From: Sepiola atlantica
Lineage: Eukaryota > Mollusca > Cephalopoda > Sepiida > Sepiolidae
Direction of reading: 5' to 3'
DNA length: 64,000 nucleotides
Assembly (NCBI GenBank): GCA_963556195.1
Contig: OY744551.1
Location: 13,514,096-13,578,095, forward strand
Shown here: positions 11,858 to 25,862 of the stretch, piece by piece
Layout of the letters: each line of letters starts with the position of its first letter
Numbering within the stretch: the stretch's first letter is position 1
Position numbers and translations under genes: made by a program
The notes under the pieces: generated by a model
The model's input: the letters and a program-made list of their open reading frames with translations, nothing else
The model's database searches: none
What the model was told of the DNA's origin: nothing

Positions 11858-13029
11858 CAATTTATTGAAAGTGGTGAGTGCGGCAACAAACGATAAGTGA
11901 TATTAAAAATGAAAACGATAAATAATAGCAAAATTAATTTAAAAAAACATTTTGTGAGTGTTATAATAAATGTAAAATAATTTTGAAATATTTAAACACA
12001 ATTATTTTATTATTGATTATAGTTATTTTTAATTGTATTTTTTGTCCTAAAATAAAATTATTTTTAAAACGTTCTATACTTTAATTCAATGGTGTAAGGA
12101 TTTTTTCTAGCACAAAACTCATTTAGTATTCTTATTATTCACATAAAGAACGTTTTGACACAAAAAAAAGATGTTATAAATACAAAATGAAACAACTTTA
12201 AACCGAATTTCCCGTTGATCTTATTTTACGACAGTCGACATTTCTATCGAGACAGGTTCGTCAACCATCTTGAGTCTATGAGTTTAAAAAATAGTTTTAC
12301 CTTCAAATTACTATGCTATTTCCAACCATGAAAAGGACGTGAACAAAATCATCTGTAACCATTTTTAAAATACCAAATAATTACTAGATCAAAGATGAAA
12401 TAAGTTCAGACAGCAATGACTACAGTCATATGTCCATGTGTTGGAGTGTAATAACTTTTCTCTTCGAAGCGCCTTGTCTATCTGCTTAGCGAAAATACTA
12501 AGCGCAGTGACGTCAGCAGATAAAACATTATTAGTGACCAGGCCTTCTTAACGTAGGTCGTGGCCAACCTCAATGCGATTACTAATGTCAGCCCGCTGAT
12601 GAATATTCAGCATATATACTATTGTTTTATTTAACACGCAACATGTCAGTTCGATATTCGGGAAGGGGAGTTAGTACATATATCAACTAGTACATATATT
12701 AGGTTAACACGCTGGTAAAACTATACAGTTATTCTAGCATGTCGTCTAACACACTTTTTAGCTGTGCATGGTTTATTTAGGAAATGGACCATTTGGCACT
12801 TCAGCTATGTAGCCTCTTTGTTTTATCCATCTGCTAAATGTTATACTTATTGCCAACTACGTGCCATATCGGTCTTACTATAGCAACCTAAAATCTTGTG
12901 TATTTCAACCTCAACCCACTAACGTATATTCAACATATATACTATTGTCAAATTTTACCCGCAATATCTCCGTTCATTATTCGGGGTGATTTAGTTTGTG
13001 CATATATCAACTAGTGTTGCATAGTCCTT

Positions 13030-13610
13030 TAATTACTCGAACTTTTTCTTCTTCGTCTCGATGTCGTCATGTGGTTGAGTTCTTTCTTCGCTTCTGTACT
13101 CGCCGTCCGCTGTGTCTGCAACAAAAAACCTTCATAACACGATTCAGGAGGCGAATAATTTTTTAAATTTTGATTACTTTTATTCAAGACTCAGTTTTCT
13201 GTCGCTCTTGGAGATGTTTTACTAACGTTGAGGGAAATATTAATTTACTACTTTATCGTAGTTAATTCATAGCTATCCCCAATTAATTTGCAGACTATAT
13301 TAAGAAATACGTCTGATCAGCTTGCTTCCAAAAACCAGACTCGCAAAACTCCGTTTCCAACACAATAACCCGTGACGTAACAGAACCCTTATGCGCAGGT
13401 GCATTTTGACGCTTGAGCTGAGGTCTCGTAAACGTAGTGGCCTTGTCAACGCTTGTGAGCTCCGACTGTGAGAACAACCCATTTTGCACTCGGTTGTACA
13501 GGTTTACCCGCAACAAATCGCGTAAGCCAAACCAAACAATCCCTCACACATACGTCCACTCAACATGCATCCGGCCCGACAGGGCCATTATCCAACACTA
13601 GTACATATAA
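13030..13610 (-). repeat. Dispersed repeat family 2, copy 1
   Basis: Read on the minus strand this matches 23,730-24,365 on the plus strand through most of its length. Shared blocks include GTGTTGGATAATGG, TTTGGTTTGGCTT, ACGAGACCTCAG, GTTCTG(T/G)(G/T)ACGTCACGG and GTTTTTGGAAGCAAGC. Its downstream part carries a TTTTGTTGCAG acceptor-like sequence followed by a short open segment. The family is unknown to me. Confidence 0.75.
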
Positions 13611-13799
13611 AAGTGGTTTAGATATAGAACTTAACGACAGGAAATTTCATTGACAAAAAGTCAAAAGCTGGAAAATAAGATTGTGGGAACGGTAGTATGA
13701 ATCTAGAGAAAAGGAGGTTACCTAATTAACGCAAAGTAATTCAAGTCAAAATGTATCTCAGAGTCTCGAAAGGAGTGATCGCGAAGATGCACGTGTTGC

Positions 13800-14450
13800 A
13801 TTACCTGTTTTTTTGGGGTGCCCAGTAAGGTCCAACTAAAATGACAAAGAACAGAACGTATATGGAAACACTTTTGTGTTCTTTATTTCCCATCACCGGA
13901 TCGTTTACGCCCGCTACGCACACATATATAAAAAACTCATGACATACTTTTGTCTCATGAAAGTCTTTTTACTTGCTGAGGTAACAGACTTGGTTTCCGC
14001 TAGAAACTCGTTCATATATACATCCGACTGGAAAGCAATTTGCTCTGCATTGTCTATCCGAACGTGAACTGAAACAATTGTTCCACAACCACTTTGATGA
14101 AGTACAAGTTAGGGGATTCCTTCACGGTACCAACTTGCTTACCAGTCGCATTTTTAGTCAGCGGACACGAAAGCCTAACAGCAAGACGAGCTTGGGTATC
14201 ATAGTTAATAAAGCTTCATCAGTGCCATTAACATCGGTAAACTCCAATTCTTCCGGTACTTCGGTACTCCGATCACCAAGCGGTTCGTCTCTTCGCGTTA
14301 CTGAAACCGCCGCCTTTCAAGTCTCGCTTGCACTCCGGAACCTTCACCTTTTTAACAGTTAACAGGTCGCTTTTTTTCTTTCTCGACGTCCCATCCACAA
14401 TGGACCTGTCCACGACTCATTTTTCCTACTCTTCATTATCTTACACACGC
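13800..14450. other. GC-richer insertion, no gene established
   Basis: This stretch is clearly richer in G+C than its surroundings and is missing from the aligned flank of gene B. A 94-codon plus-strand frame (14,078-14,362) and short minus-strand frames exist, but none shows a recognisable domain. It could be a decayed transposon or gene fragment. Confidence 0.35.
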
Positions 14451-15899
14451 ATTATTAAGCGTAATGTGATAAAATAGATTTAAGTTTAATACTCTCTCTT
14501 TTTCCGTCTATGATGCGATTACCACCGCGATCAAGTTAAACCATTTGAATTAACAAACTACGGAGGGTGCGACTCAATAAATCTATTGTTCTGTCGACAT
14601 GAAAATTATTCAAATTATTTTTTTTATTCATTAAAAGCAAAAAGTGCTTGACGACTTAGATGTTAAGCCTATAAGTTGTGCAGACGACGAAACGCATGCA
14701 GCACCCTCTATCTTGGAAGGAAAATATGATACAAGGTATGATTTATTAATCGCCAGAGTTCGACACACTCAATTTTTATAATATAATTAAGGACTAAATA
14801 ATCATTTCACACGCCCGCTCCGATGTGAACGTGGAAATTTACTAAGTCATGTGTATTTTGTATACATTTATTACAGTTAAACATAGTAAGTATTAGCATT
14901 TATTATTTTTATATATTTTGATTTCATTTACATTCCAATTTACGTACAAAATATCTTGATTCGACATATAAGAAAAATCAACTTTTACTACATTTTCCAT
15001 TCTATAAGGATTCATAATTACTAAGTGCGTATTTGTTACAAGGGATATAGAAATATCCATGAATAGAAGCGTTAATACAATTCAAAATAATGTATTAATG
15101 TCTGTATAGGTAAACAGGTTTGGCCTTCGAAAAGATGCACTAGAAGAAATTCGGAGGTGATAACGGCCGAAACGTTTTGAAAATAAGATTAAATATGATA
15201 ATAGTTCGATAAATTTAAATAATACAAATTAGTCCACATCAAGCAATTTGATAGTTTTAACCGTTCTGCTACACGGCACCAAATAGATTACAGTACACAA
15301 CTAATACACCTATTAGTCATTACTCTTGATGTTAATTAGATTCGAATTTCAGAGTTGATTAAGTAAAGATTTGTATAAAGCTATCATTTATCTGAGAGAC
15401 TGCTAACCACTTAATATTATATTTTGATAATAGAGACGAAATGATTTTCGGATAAAATGGCTGGCGATATTGTGTCACATCCAGACGTTTGTCTCATATT
15501 TAGACACCAGAAAATATCGCCGTCGAAAATATTTGGATGAGTTAAAAACATTATTCCAGTAACTTTAATTATTTATTAGTTAATAAATGAAACTATATAT
15601 TACAATGAGAGTTTAATTTATCAAACGGAATTGAGAGATACGCTGTCATAACTGGTGATAAAAATGTCATTAAAATTAGTATAAATATATTGTCATAGTC
15701 AGTCAGAATAATAAAATCCTTGGATTCACCCAAACGGTGTAATCGTATGAGTGCAGCACAACGGTCAACCAATTTTTTGTTCCCATTAGATTATCTGGAC
15801 GGCGGCACTATTATATAAGTATGTATAAGTGTTAAAATTATCCAACAAAAGTGATAAATATGCTGTCGTAACCTGTGATTTCAAATATATCAAAGGAAT

Positions 15900-17440
<1,541 letters not shown>

Positions 17441-17526
17441 ATCCCCTATATATCTATTTTCACAAATACAATCCCAATACCCCCATATATTCAATTAAAA
17501 AAACACACTACACTCCAACACATCCA

Positions 17527-17586
<60 letters not shown>

Positions 17587-20419
17587 AAATATATAAATTA
17601 TAAACACAAAATATAAATTATATACATATAGTAATAAATTAATTGAACAAAATAAAATAATAAAATATTCATAAGAACAAAGAAGACAATCTCCAAGTAT
17701 ACATAGAACCCCCTAACAAACCCCAACCCACTGCATCAGTATAACCTAACATTACAAACCCAACCTTTTATATATAAGGAAGAACAAATGCTAAAAAATA
17801 ATAATACCAAAGACTAACACCCCCTTCAAAAACACTGACCCCACTTCAAAATGGACAACCTCACAATTGTAGCAACATCTTTAAATCAACCATTTGAACA
17901 CATTATTGTTTCCTTTACCCATTATATAAGATAGCTGACATTCAGAATAGCCAACTAGAAACACATAAGAGTTATTGTTAGATCTATATCCCAAGATTAA
18001 CACTTTTTCTCAGATTGATTTTTACGATGGAAACTATTATCAAAAGACATATTCTATTTTCAATATGCGTTTAAGCTAGCACACAAATATCGGAAATCAT
18101 GAAAGAAAGAAACAACAACCCGTACAAAATCTCTTCTAATGAAACACGCACAAACATACAATAAATACTAATGAAAACGAGTCTTACATAACATTAAAAT
18201 AAGTAAATAAAATAATTTAAAATACATAAATAAATAAAATCGCCCTTTAACAAACAATTACAACATATATCTCTCTAGCAAGTAGAAATATATATTATGG
18301 AAGGTCACAAAAACTGGGACTGCTTGTGGGGAATAGATGAGTTGTGCTTTTCCCTTTTTTTCAGAAGTCATCGCCTACTGAACGGTTGAAAATAGTGATC
18401 TGCTAATATAAACCGTTTTCTACTCCAAACCCAGCACGGCTAGATCAATGAAATCCCGGTACCCTCAACAGATACTGTTATATATAGTTTTTCAATAAAT
18501 ACTTCATATATATAGAACTTTATCGTTGTAGTTTCCAAGATGTTAATCCATTGAAAGCCTAGTCTTTATAAGATACGCAATATTAAGTAGAGCTATATTA
18601 TATTATTTTTATTTATTTATACAAATATTATTTGCTGTGAAAAAGTATCCAGGCCCAATGTGGATCGGGTACCCTGCTGACGCGCTAGTATGTATCTTGG
18701 TGGTGATGCTACGCCGACTGAGGGCCCTGCGACGAGACAAAGTGGAAATATAAAACTAGTATATATTTGACAGAAAGAGACGTCAGCTAGTCTCGCGAAA
18801 TCGTGTAAGATATTCAAAATCAATTGCCACCAGAGGCGATGGGGACAGTTGCCATATGGAAGGTTGAGATTAGAAAATGCCATATCGCAAATTTAATTCT
18901 GAAATATCAATAAAGCGATATTATTGTTTGGGTTAATGGCGCGTTTTAGAACCACGAATATGTGACGGTTGTTTTGAAGACCTGGGAAAGAAGAATCCGC
19001 TGGACGGAGATTAATTTGGGCCTGTCATCGTTAATTACAAGCCGGTACCGAGCACCCCAAGCTGTGTGACAGAATGAGAAAGCCACAGTTGTCGCGTTTG
19101 TTTTTGCGATAACGGTAGGTTAAAAGAAAATCCCAATTATTTTAAGAAAAAAGAGTGAGTCGCCCGTCCCGACCCTCCTTGGGAGAGGAAGACACGCAGC
19201 ATGTAAGATATGGGAAAAGGGATATGTATGACCATAGAGATGTTCAATAAAAGAAAGTTTTCATTTCACGAATGAGCGAGATTGGACTGACGCCCGGGAG
19301 AGTTGAACTGACGCCCGGGCGTGCGCCGAAGTGGCGTGCGTCGAAAAACCTTACCGGACGAAATTTTCCCCATCGCCTTCGCCCGTTAGGTTTGTGACTT
19401 AAACATTTGTGTAAAGAATACGCACACACAGAGAACTAGCGAAATAAGTTAGTAAAAAAACAATCCTTGCTAAAGACATTTACGAGCACGGTAGACATTA
19501 ATCTTAACATTGGCCAATGTAAAATCTATTTTTTTATTTTATTAATAATTACTCTTCCATACAAAAACCCAGACCGAGTTGTTCAACATTGTTCTTTTCC
19601 TTTTGTTCCGCTTTGAATTAGCCAACCGGTTGCTGTTCGCCCAGTGATTGCTCACTGCTATAAACAGTTTAAACGTGGGAGTGTGTTTGTAGCTGGACCA
19701 GATGACCAGATCGCGACGTGATCATCATCATCGTCGCCATCTCGGCCTAGAAGAACTTGGATCTATTTTTTTCTTGCCACGGCGATCTGCACGACAGTAG
19801 GGTTCACATTACTACATAGGTGCATACATGTTTCAGTTGCGATTTCATTAAAATAGATACATAATATTCTTTCAATCGTGTTGGTTTGATGCGAGGGGAA
19901 GGAGGAATAGTGGATGACACAATGCATGTATCCATTTAGACACATTTACTTATCAATATACTCACAGATTATCACACTCGTGAGTATATAAATATATATT
20001 CACACACTCCGACTCTCTCTAACTCGTATGTCTTTTCAATAATAAATGAGTGTGTCTTAACGACTGAACAAGACATCATGAGTGACAGAACGCTTGAAAG
20101 GCTCACTGAGATGAAGAAATACTTAAAGATGAGTCATATATATATAAGAACTCTGTTGCTAAAATATATACGAGTGAGAGAGAATATCAGTGTAGTAATA
20201 TGTATGTATATACGCACCAATACAATAATGTGTGAGTATATTGATAAGTTACTGTCTCTGAGCGGTTACATACATTGTCCTCTCCACTTGAACAAAAAGG
20301 ATTAGAAGGATGTAATTTATCTGTCCCTCTAAGTTAATTTGACCGGGTTTTTGATGTTTAATTGAATCGGAGCTAAAATATGTAGCCAATAATGTTACTT
20401 TCCTTTTTTTAAATCCACG

Positions 20420-20420
<1 letters not shown>
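17441..20420. other. Gene-poor AT-rich stretch
   Basis: It contains a (TA)n run at 17,531-17,582 and a long C/A-rich, G-poor segment to about 18,250. A GC-richer zone at 18,640-19,440 includes a repeated GACTGACGCCCGGG / GAACTGACGCCCGGG pair near 19,285-19,320. No gene or domain is recognised. Confidence 0.6.

Positions 20421-20485
<65 letters not shown>
20421..20485. repeat. (TA)n microsatellite abutting a foldback element
   Basis: The TA run has one CA interruption and ends directly at the left arm of the inverted repeat starting at 20,486. Confidence 0.93.
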
Positions 20486-20489
<4 letters not shown>

Positions 20490-21700
20490 AAAATGAATAA
20501 CTAAAATATAAAATATTGCGTATGTATTAATTAACGATTCGTCTTTATTTCAAGACTTCCTCATGAATATTGATCTGAAGGAAAACACGCAAGTACAAAT
20601 ATTTTAAACAGTAGCAGTCGGAAGAGAAAATATAAATGCTGAGTTACAAATATATAGTAGCAGTGGGATACATTTAGTAAACTGTGAGGGGGTATAGTAG
20701 CAGTTGGAATTATCTAAACCATTATGGAGGGAGAGCGTGCGTAACGTAAGCTAAAAAAGGCCGATTATGAAAAGATAAATTATGAGCTTCGAAAATGGTA
20801 GCGGTAGGAGAAAATAAGTAAACTGTGGAAGTATAAGCGTGTATGTATATAAATACGTGTATATTGAATATTCATGCATAACGTCCCTTTCCCTATATCT
20901 TATTTTACCTTCTCTCCCCGCTCACACCATCCCATTTATGCGAGCTTGGTATTTAGCCCCCCTACTTTCTTCTCCTTCGATCACCTACTCTGCGACCCTA
21001 ATAAACATGCCATACGCTTCCTTCTCCTCTATCATGGTTTAAAGAACTCCGAATGCTACCAATTCCCCCCAAACAGATCTTTAACATTTAACTTATTTTC
21101 TCCCACTGCTACCATCTTTTTGCGTGTAAAATTTATAATTTTATAAGCAACCCTTCTTTTACACCGTCCACACTACTCTCTTAAGCGACTTTTATTTAAC
21201 CCTCCCTTTCTCTTGCTTCGATAACAATGATCTGACCACAATAAACGTTTCGCACACTAGTTTGTCCTCCCTCATGGTTTATATAACTCCGAACGCTACT
21301 AATGTGTTCTTCCTTTGAGAGTAACCTATATTTCTCCCAATGCTCCCATTTTTGTGAGCTTATAATTTATATGTTCATGAGCGACCCTTATATGCTTACA
21401 TCACGCACACTCCCTCTCTTCCCAAATGATCTTATTATCTCCAACTACTACCATCGACCTCTCACACACTCTATTTCCACAGTTAACTTTACTCTCCCGC
21501 AGCTACCACTTATTTGTACCTCATAATGTATATTTGCATAAGCGGCCTCTTGAGCTTTAATCACCCTACTGCTACTATTTAAAATATTTATACTTGTGTG
21601 TTATTTCTTTAGGTTAATCATCATGAAGAAGTCTTAAAATAAAGACAAAACGTTGATGTATACGTAAATATGTTTGGTTTTCATTTTTCACATTTTCCAT
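20486..21700. mobile_element. Foldback element of about 1.2 kb with arms of about 140 bp
   Basis: The left arm (GGAAAATG, GTCTTTATTTCAAGACTTC, ATATTTTAAACAGTAGCAGT) matches the reverse complement of the right arm (21,560-21,700). Inner parts also repeat as GTAGCAGT modules on the left and the reverse ACTGCTAC or CTACTACC modules on the right. Both ends carry an ATGAAGAAG/ATGAGGAAG-(GTCTT...AAGAC) hairpin followed by an AACGTT-like end. No coding capacity is seen. Confidence 0.75.
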
Positions 21701-21731
21701 AACGTTAGAATATTAGTTGTATTTTTTATCA

Positions 21732-21733
<2 letters not shown>

Positions 21734-21786
<53 letters not shown>
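21734..21786. repeat. (AT)n microsatellite
   Basis: More than 50 bases of AT directly after the foldback element. The element is thus bracketed by TA arrays on both sides. Confidence 0.95.
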
Positions 21787-21790
<4 letters not shown>

Positions 21791-22069
21791 TTTTCTTCCT
21801 AGCGTCTCTAGTTGGCAGATTCCGTATGTGGAGGAAAACGTCCATTGTTTTCCTGGCGGATGCCGTCTCATTCACAACGCGTAAGGTTGAAACTTTTCGC
21901 ACACCTAATGTTTATCGTGAAAGGAAGTGGGTGAAAAAAATCTGAAGGTGTCTATATGTGTTAAGTGAATACAAGAGAGCTTATTTGAAAACGACTAAAT
22001 AAATGTAATTATTATTTCTGGGTACGTCTGTCTGTTTTCGTTTTGTTTAATTATATTGATTTATTTTTA

Positions 22070-22590
22070 TTTTTATTTTTTAACTTAGTTCACCCCGAAC
22101 AAGGCAAGTTGCCACTGGAGGCGTAAGGGGAGCGGGGAATTAGAGTGACAGTTTAGACAGTCATCCTTTTTTGAGAGCTATGAAGCGAGATGCTTGTTCA
22201 CAGTAGTTTTACATTTCTGTAAACAAAGGAGCAGGTATAAAGTCCCAATGGCCGGCAACTTGAGGAAGGAAGCTATTGGAGTAGAAGGCTCTATGGCATC
22301 TGGGAACCTTTAAATTAAATGGATGGGGTTTAGCTGACTGTTGGGTGGTCGAGTGTATTTACGCCGAGGGGGCACCAGAGCAGCAAGTTCATCGGAGCAC
22401 ATTCTATTAAAGTACTTATAAAACAAGTACAAAGATGAAACATTGCGGTGATGGAACAGGGGCTAGAGTTTGGTGGATAGTGAGTGACCTATTAGATTAG
22501 AGACTCTTTTTTGGAGCGTGTCTGAGAGGAAGAGACTAGTGGATCGTGCACCAGCCCAGATGGACAACAAAATTTCATGCATAGGCGGAT
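22070..22590 (-). pseudogene. LINE reverse-transcriptase C-terminal remnant (jockey/CR1-type), copy 1
   Basis: Minus-strand translation gives HRNVSSLYLFYKYFNR, then CSDELAALVPPRRKYTR and, after stops and frame changes, KTTVNKHL. This is the order found at the end of many jockey/CR1-like non-LTR reverse transcriptases (HRR..LFYK, SELA.LV.P, Y.R, WNSLP, FK..VN..L). It carries stops and has no intact RT core. A related copy lies at 27,650-28,170 and a shorter one at 33,500-33,690, all on the minus strand. Confidence 0.7.
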
Positions 22591-23729
22591 GGTGTCTTTC
22601 TTATGTACATTTTTATTTCCCTAAAACGGGTAAAAATGTAACAATATTCATATGTAGATATTATTATAAATTTAAGTATGTGCATATGTTTGCATGTAGA
22701 GGATCTCACCAGATACGCACACATACATATATACAATTACACACCCACACACATACACGTACCAGGTTTTATATTTTAATATTGATATATTTAAACGCAC
22801 GTACACACAGTGATTCGCACCTTGCCCATCGATCTTAACTGGTGTACAACAGCAGTATATTTTGGAAATTTACACGTATACGGATGTACATGCAAGCAAT
22901 TAAAGGTTAAAATTTAAAATGTTAATAATAAAGTATAATAAAAATATAAATTCTAAATTTAAATAAATTTAAGACGCCTACATTTAAAGCGACAAATGTT
23001 AAAATTATAAGAAAATTAATCAAGTAAAAACATTTCCAATTTGTTTAATTTCAATTAAAAATTACAAAAATTAAAAATGACAAAACTACATGAAAAAAAA
23101 AACATAAAATAAAAAATAAAAAATAAAAATTTAAAAATAAAAAAATATATAAAATAAAATAAAAGTATTTATTTCATTTACTAGGGGTAAATAATTATTT
23201 CAGAATAACCTGGTCGGTATCGTTAGCACCATGAAAACACCTCAGGAAACACGTAATACCCCCCTCATACGAAAGTTTTGTTCAAAAAGAATAATCTTGT
23301 AATTGTTCTAATTAACCATCATTTATAAACGAAACAATAAATCTCTTAGCTACCTATTTCTCTGCTTCGTTGGGATACACTCACCAAAAAAAGTTGTTTT
23401 TACAAAAGGAACGTGTAAACTGAAGACACCAAACTAATCAAAAACGGTTAAAAGTAAAAAAAACAAAAAACAAGTCGATTCGAAAGTAATAAGCCGATGC
23501 GAACTAAATGAACACTATAAGAGATGGGAAATGAAGACAGTTCTCAGAGTTGTTCTTGGCCGCAGAGTGATACAATGACTGCTATTTTTACTATGTTTGA
23601 TCGAACGATGTGGACGCGAGACACAAACAAACATGGTGACATATTCGACTGAAAAAAAACTCTAACCTTAACCCTCGTCTGCTTGGCGGATGTAATTAGG
23701 ATAATATAGAAGTAAAGAGAGTTATTATT

Positions 23730-24365
23730 TTAAGCACTGGTGTTGGATAATGGTCCGATGAGGCCGGCCGTATGCTGAGGTGGGCGTATGTGTTCGAAAT
23801 CGTTTGGTTTGGCTTGCGCGATTTAGTGCGGGTGGACCCGTAGGGTCGAGTGCAAAATAAACTGGTTCTCACAGTTGGAGCGCACACACGTTGACAGGGC
23901 CACCAAGTTGACGAGACCTCAGGTCAAGGGTCAAGGTGTACTTGCGCATACGGGTTCTGTGACGTCACGGTCTTTTGTGTGGGAAACAGAGTTTTGCCAG
24001 TCTGGGTTTTGGAAGCAAGCCGAACATACCATTTTCCTATGTAGTCTTCAAATGAAAAATGGGAATTAAATTCCCTAAGAGAATGCGGGCATGAGATTCG
24101 TTCTCCCCCCCCCCTCGAATGGCTAAGGACTTAAGCTAGGAATTAACTAAGATAGAGTAGTAATTTGGTATCTTCCTTAACGTTGGTGAAACATCTCTAT
24201 GATCGACGGTAAACTGACGACTGAAATGAACAAATCAAAGTAACAGATTGTTGCCTCGTGAATTTTGTGGTATGAAGGTTTTTGTTGCAGACACACTAGA
24301 CGACATCGAGACGGCGCCGGCACGCGACAAAGAAGGAAGTAAAGGTACGAGAAATTAAAGGGTAT
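23730..24365 (+). repeat. Dispersed repeat family 2, copy 2
   Basis: This is the plus-strand partner of 13,030-13,610. The match includes the tail in which TTTTTGTTGCAG is followed by ACACACTAGACGACATCGAG, which aligns with the tail of copy 1. A C-rich run (about 24,105) is private to this copy. Confidence 0.75.
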
Positions 24366-25774
24366 GCAACACTGGTACACTTTTTCAACCATTCAAAACA
24401 ACAGTTTGCTTGTGCAGAAATACGAAAACAGCCGGGAAAAGTCGAATCAAAAGGAACCGGCGTTTAAATCAAAACGAGGCGGTTTTTCAACAGAAAAATA
24501 ATGAAAGAAAAAACACTCACCGTATGTTAATTCTTATCACAATTTATTTTTTTTGGACGAAGAAAATCAATGAAATCATTTTTTCCACGGAAAAGTGAAA
24601 TTGATTTTCTTTCGATAAATAGTGTTCTTTATAAATAAACTATAGTCTGTAAAGAACCAAATCAATGAGAACCGGAATATCTAGATTTTTTTCGCCGTTT
24701 TTCTTTTCTTACTGGTACAACTTTTGATTCGGACAAAAAACGACTAGTTTAGGGTTATTGTTTTAAAAAAGTTCGGTTTGCGTCCGGTTCAAAACTGTAA
24801 ATTTTCTTTTTTTGCGAGAATAAATTTTTGTTATTTTCGAACATTTTTCAATTTTTTTTAGAGTTTTCACATACATGGGAAGAGCGATTTCGGGGATCCT
24901 GTTAAGTAATTTCACAAGGTAACTCTCTTTCTCTGCTGTGTCGTATCATCTGAAGACCTAGATGTGTCGTCTGCTTCTTGAGCCTTCTGATTACCTAAGC
25001 GCTTCGGCATTTCCTTGCTGCTTACGAAAACGACTGTAAGATTCCGAATAAAAAGTCTGTTTTGTCTGGTTCAAAAGATGTACCAGTACTTTTTTAGTCA
25101 TGCACCGATGAATGTCTTAAAATATACGTCATAGTTTATGAATTTTTCGAATCAAATCGAAGTAGAATATACGTAGGTAGTTATTGTGACCCAACGGGTC
25201 ATGCGTACGTCTACTTATTATACTAAATATGTGTGTTTACAACACTTTTTACTAACAAGTAAGTGCTTATTAAGGCACAAAGGCCACTCGAGGATAAGGG
25301 TTAATAAGTTACTCAGTTGGACGGTTAGACTACATCGTGAGCATGAGTAATAATGATTGCAACATAATTTGATTATGTAAGAGGACGGTTCAACAAGAAT
25401 TTGTTTACATTGAACTTAAAAACGACTATGTTGTAGTCGGTTGGGAAGCAACCTCGGGATATTATGTTTCACAGGCGGGTAGTTCTAGAAAAAAAAAACA
25501 TTTTTCTCATTGAAGTTCTGTTTAGTTTCAGGGACACCGAGGGAGAAAGGCAGAATATTGACAGGGGTTTTAACTAGACGAGTTCTTGTTATGAATGTTT
25601 TACAGGGGAGGGGGTGGAACTATAGATTAGAGAAGAGAAAAAATAGTAACGTTTTTTCTGCGAAAAAGAGGCTGCACGAAAAGACAAGAAGGCATCCCCA
25701 GGATTTGTGTCTGGGACATCTTCCGCCTTTCACCTGAAACAGTGTTGGGATCATATAATTTACACGCATGTTTC
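24366..25774. other. Stretch without a recognised gene
   Basis: AT-rich sequence. At about 25,130-25,260 there is a copy of the module with GTGACCCAACGGGTCATGCG and TACTTATTATACTAAAT that also occurs upstream of gene B (about 30,007-30,050) and, in part, of gene C (about 62,770). A 75-codon frame at 25,510-25,737 has no recognisable domain. Confidence 0.55.
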
Positions 25775-25862
25775 TGTACACAGATCCCCGAAGTTAAGCG
25801 ACGAGGAGCTTAGTCAATACTAGATGTGTGACAATTTGTGAATGCTAGGCGCTGTATGTCAT
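25775..25862 (+). repeat. 5S rRNA-derived relic, copy 1 (degenerate)
   Basis: GATCCCCGAAGTTAAGCGAC, then AGTCAATACTAGATG and GCTGTATGTC follow the order of the 3' two-thirds of eukaryotic 5S rRNA, including the internal-promoter A-box region (GAAGTTAAGC). Several substitutions make it a pseudogene or SINE head. It is more diverged than the copy at 50,601. Confidence 0.6.

Larger units (their letters stand above)
10346..12551. mobile_element. Terminal-inverted-repeat insertion of about 2.2 kb, no transposase seen
   Basis: The left arm TTAAGAAGGCCTGGCCACT (10,346-10,364) with TGACGTCA at 10,371 matches the inverted right arm AGTGACCAGGCCTTCTTAA (12,532-12,551) with TGACGTCA at 12,508. The segment is absent from the aligned 3' flank of gene B near 42,480. 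It contains a nested palindromic MITE and two (TA)n arrays. No ORF resembles a transposase. Confidence 0.6.
8062..15400. other. 3' flank of gene A, homologous to the 3' flank of gene B
   Basis: Landmarks recur in the same order after both genes: ATTAGATCTGATGAC (8,453 / 40,673), CACCGTGCACAGTG (8,945 / 41,236), ATAACATNTTTGGACAC (about 10,107 / 42,321), TTAATCGCC (about 14,737 / 43,111), and the ACGTT repeat end followed by the 76-bp unit (15,141-15,360 / 43,875 onward). Copy A is longer because of insertions at about 10,346-12,551, 13,030-13,610 and 13,800-14,450. No gene is seen. Confidence 0.75.

Noticed and set aside
14078..14362. 94-codon ORF rich in Ser/Thr
   Set aside because: No domain, start context or splice support. 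It sits in an insertion absent from the duplicate flank, so I list only the GC-rich insertion.
18617..18883. 88-codon minus-strand ORF in a GC-richer zone
   Set aside because: No recognisable domain and no repeat partner in the window, so it cannot be separated from a chance ORF.
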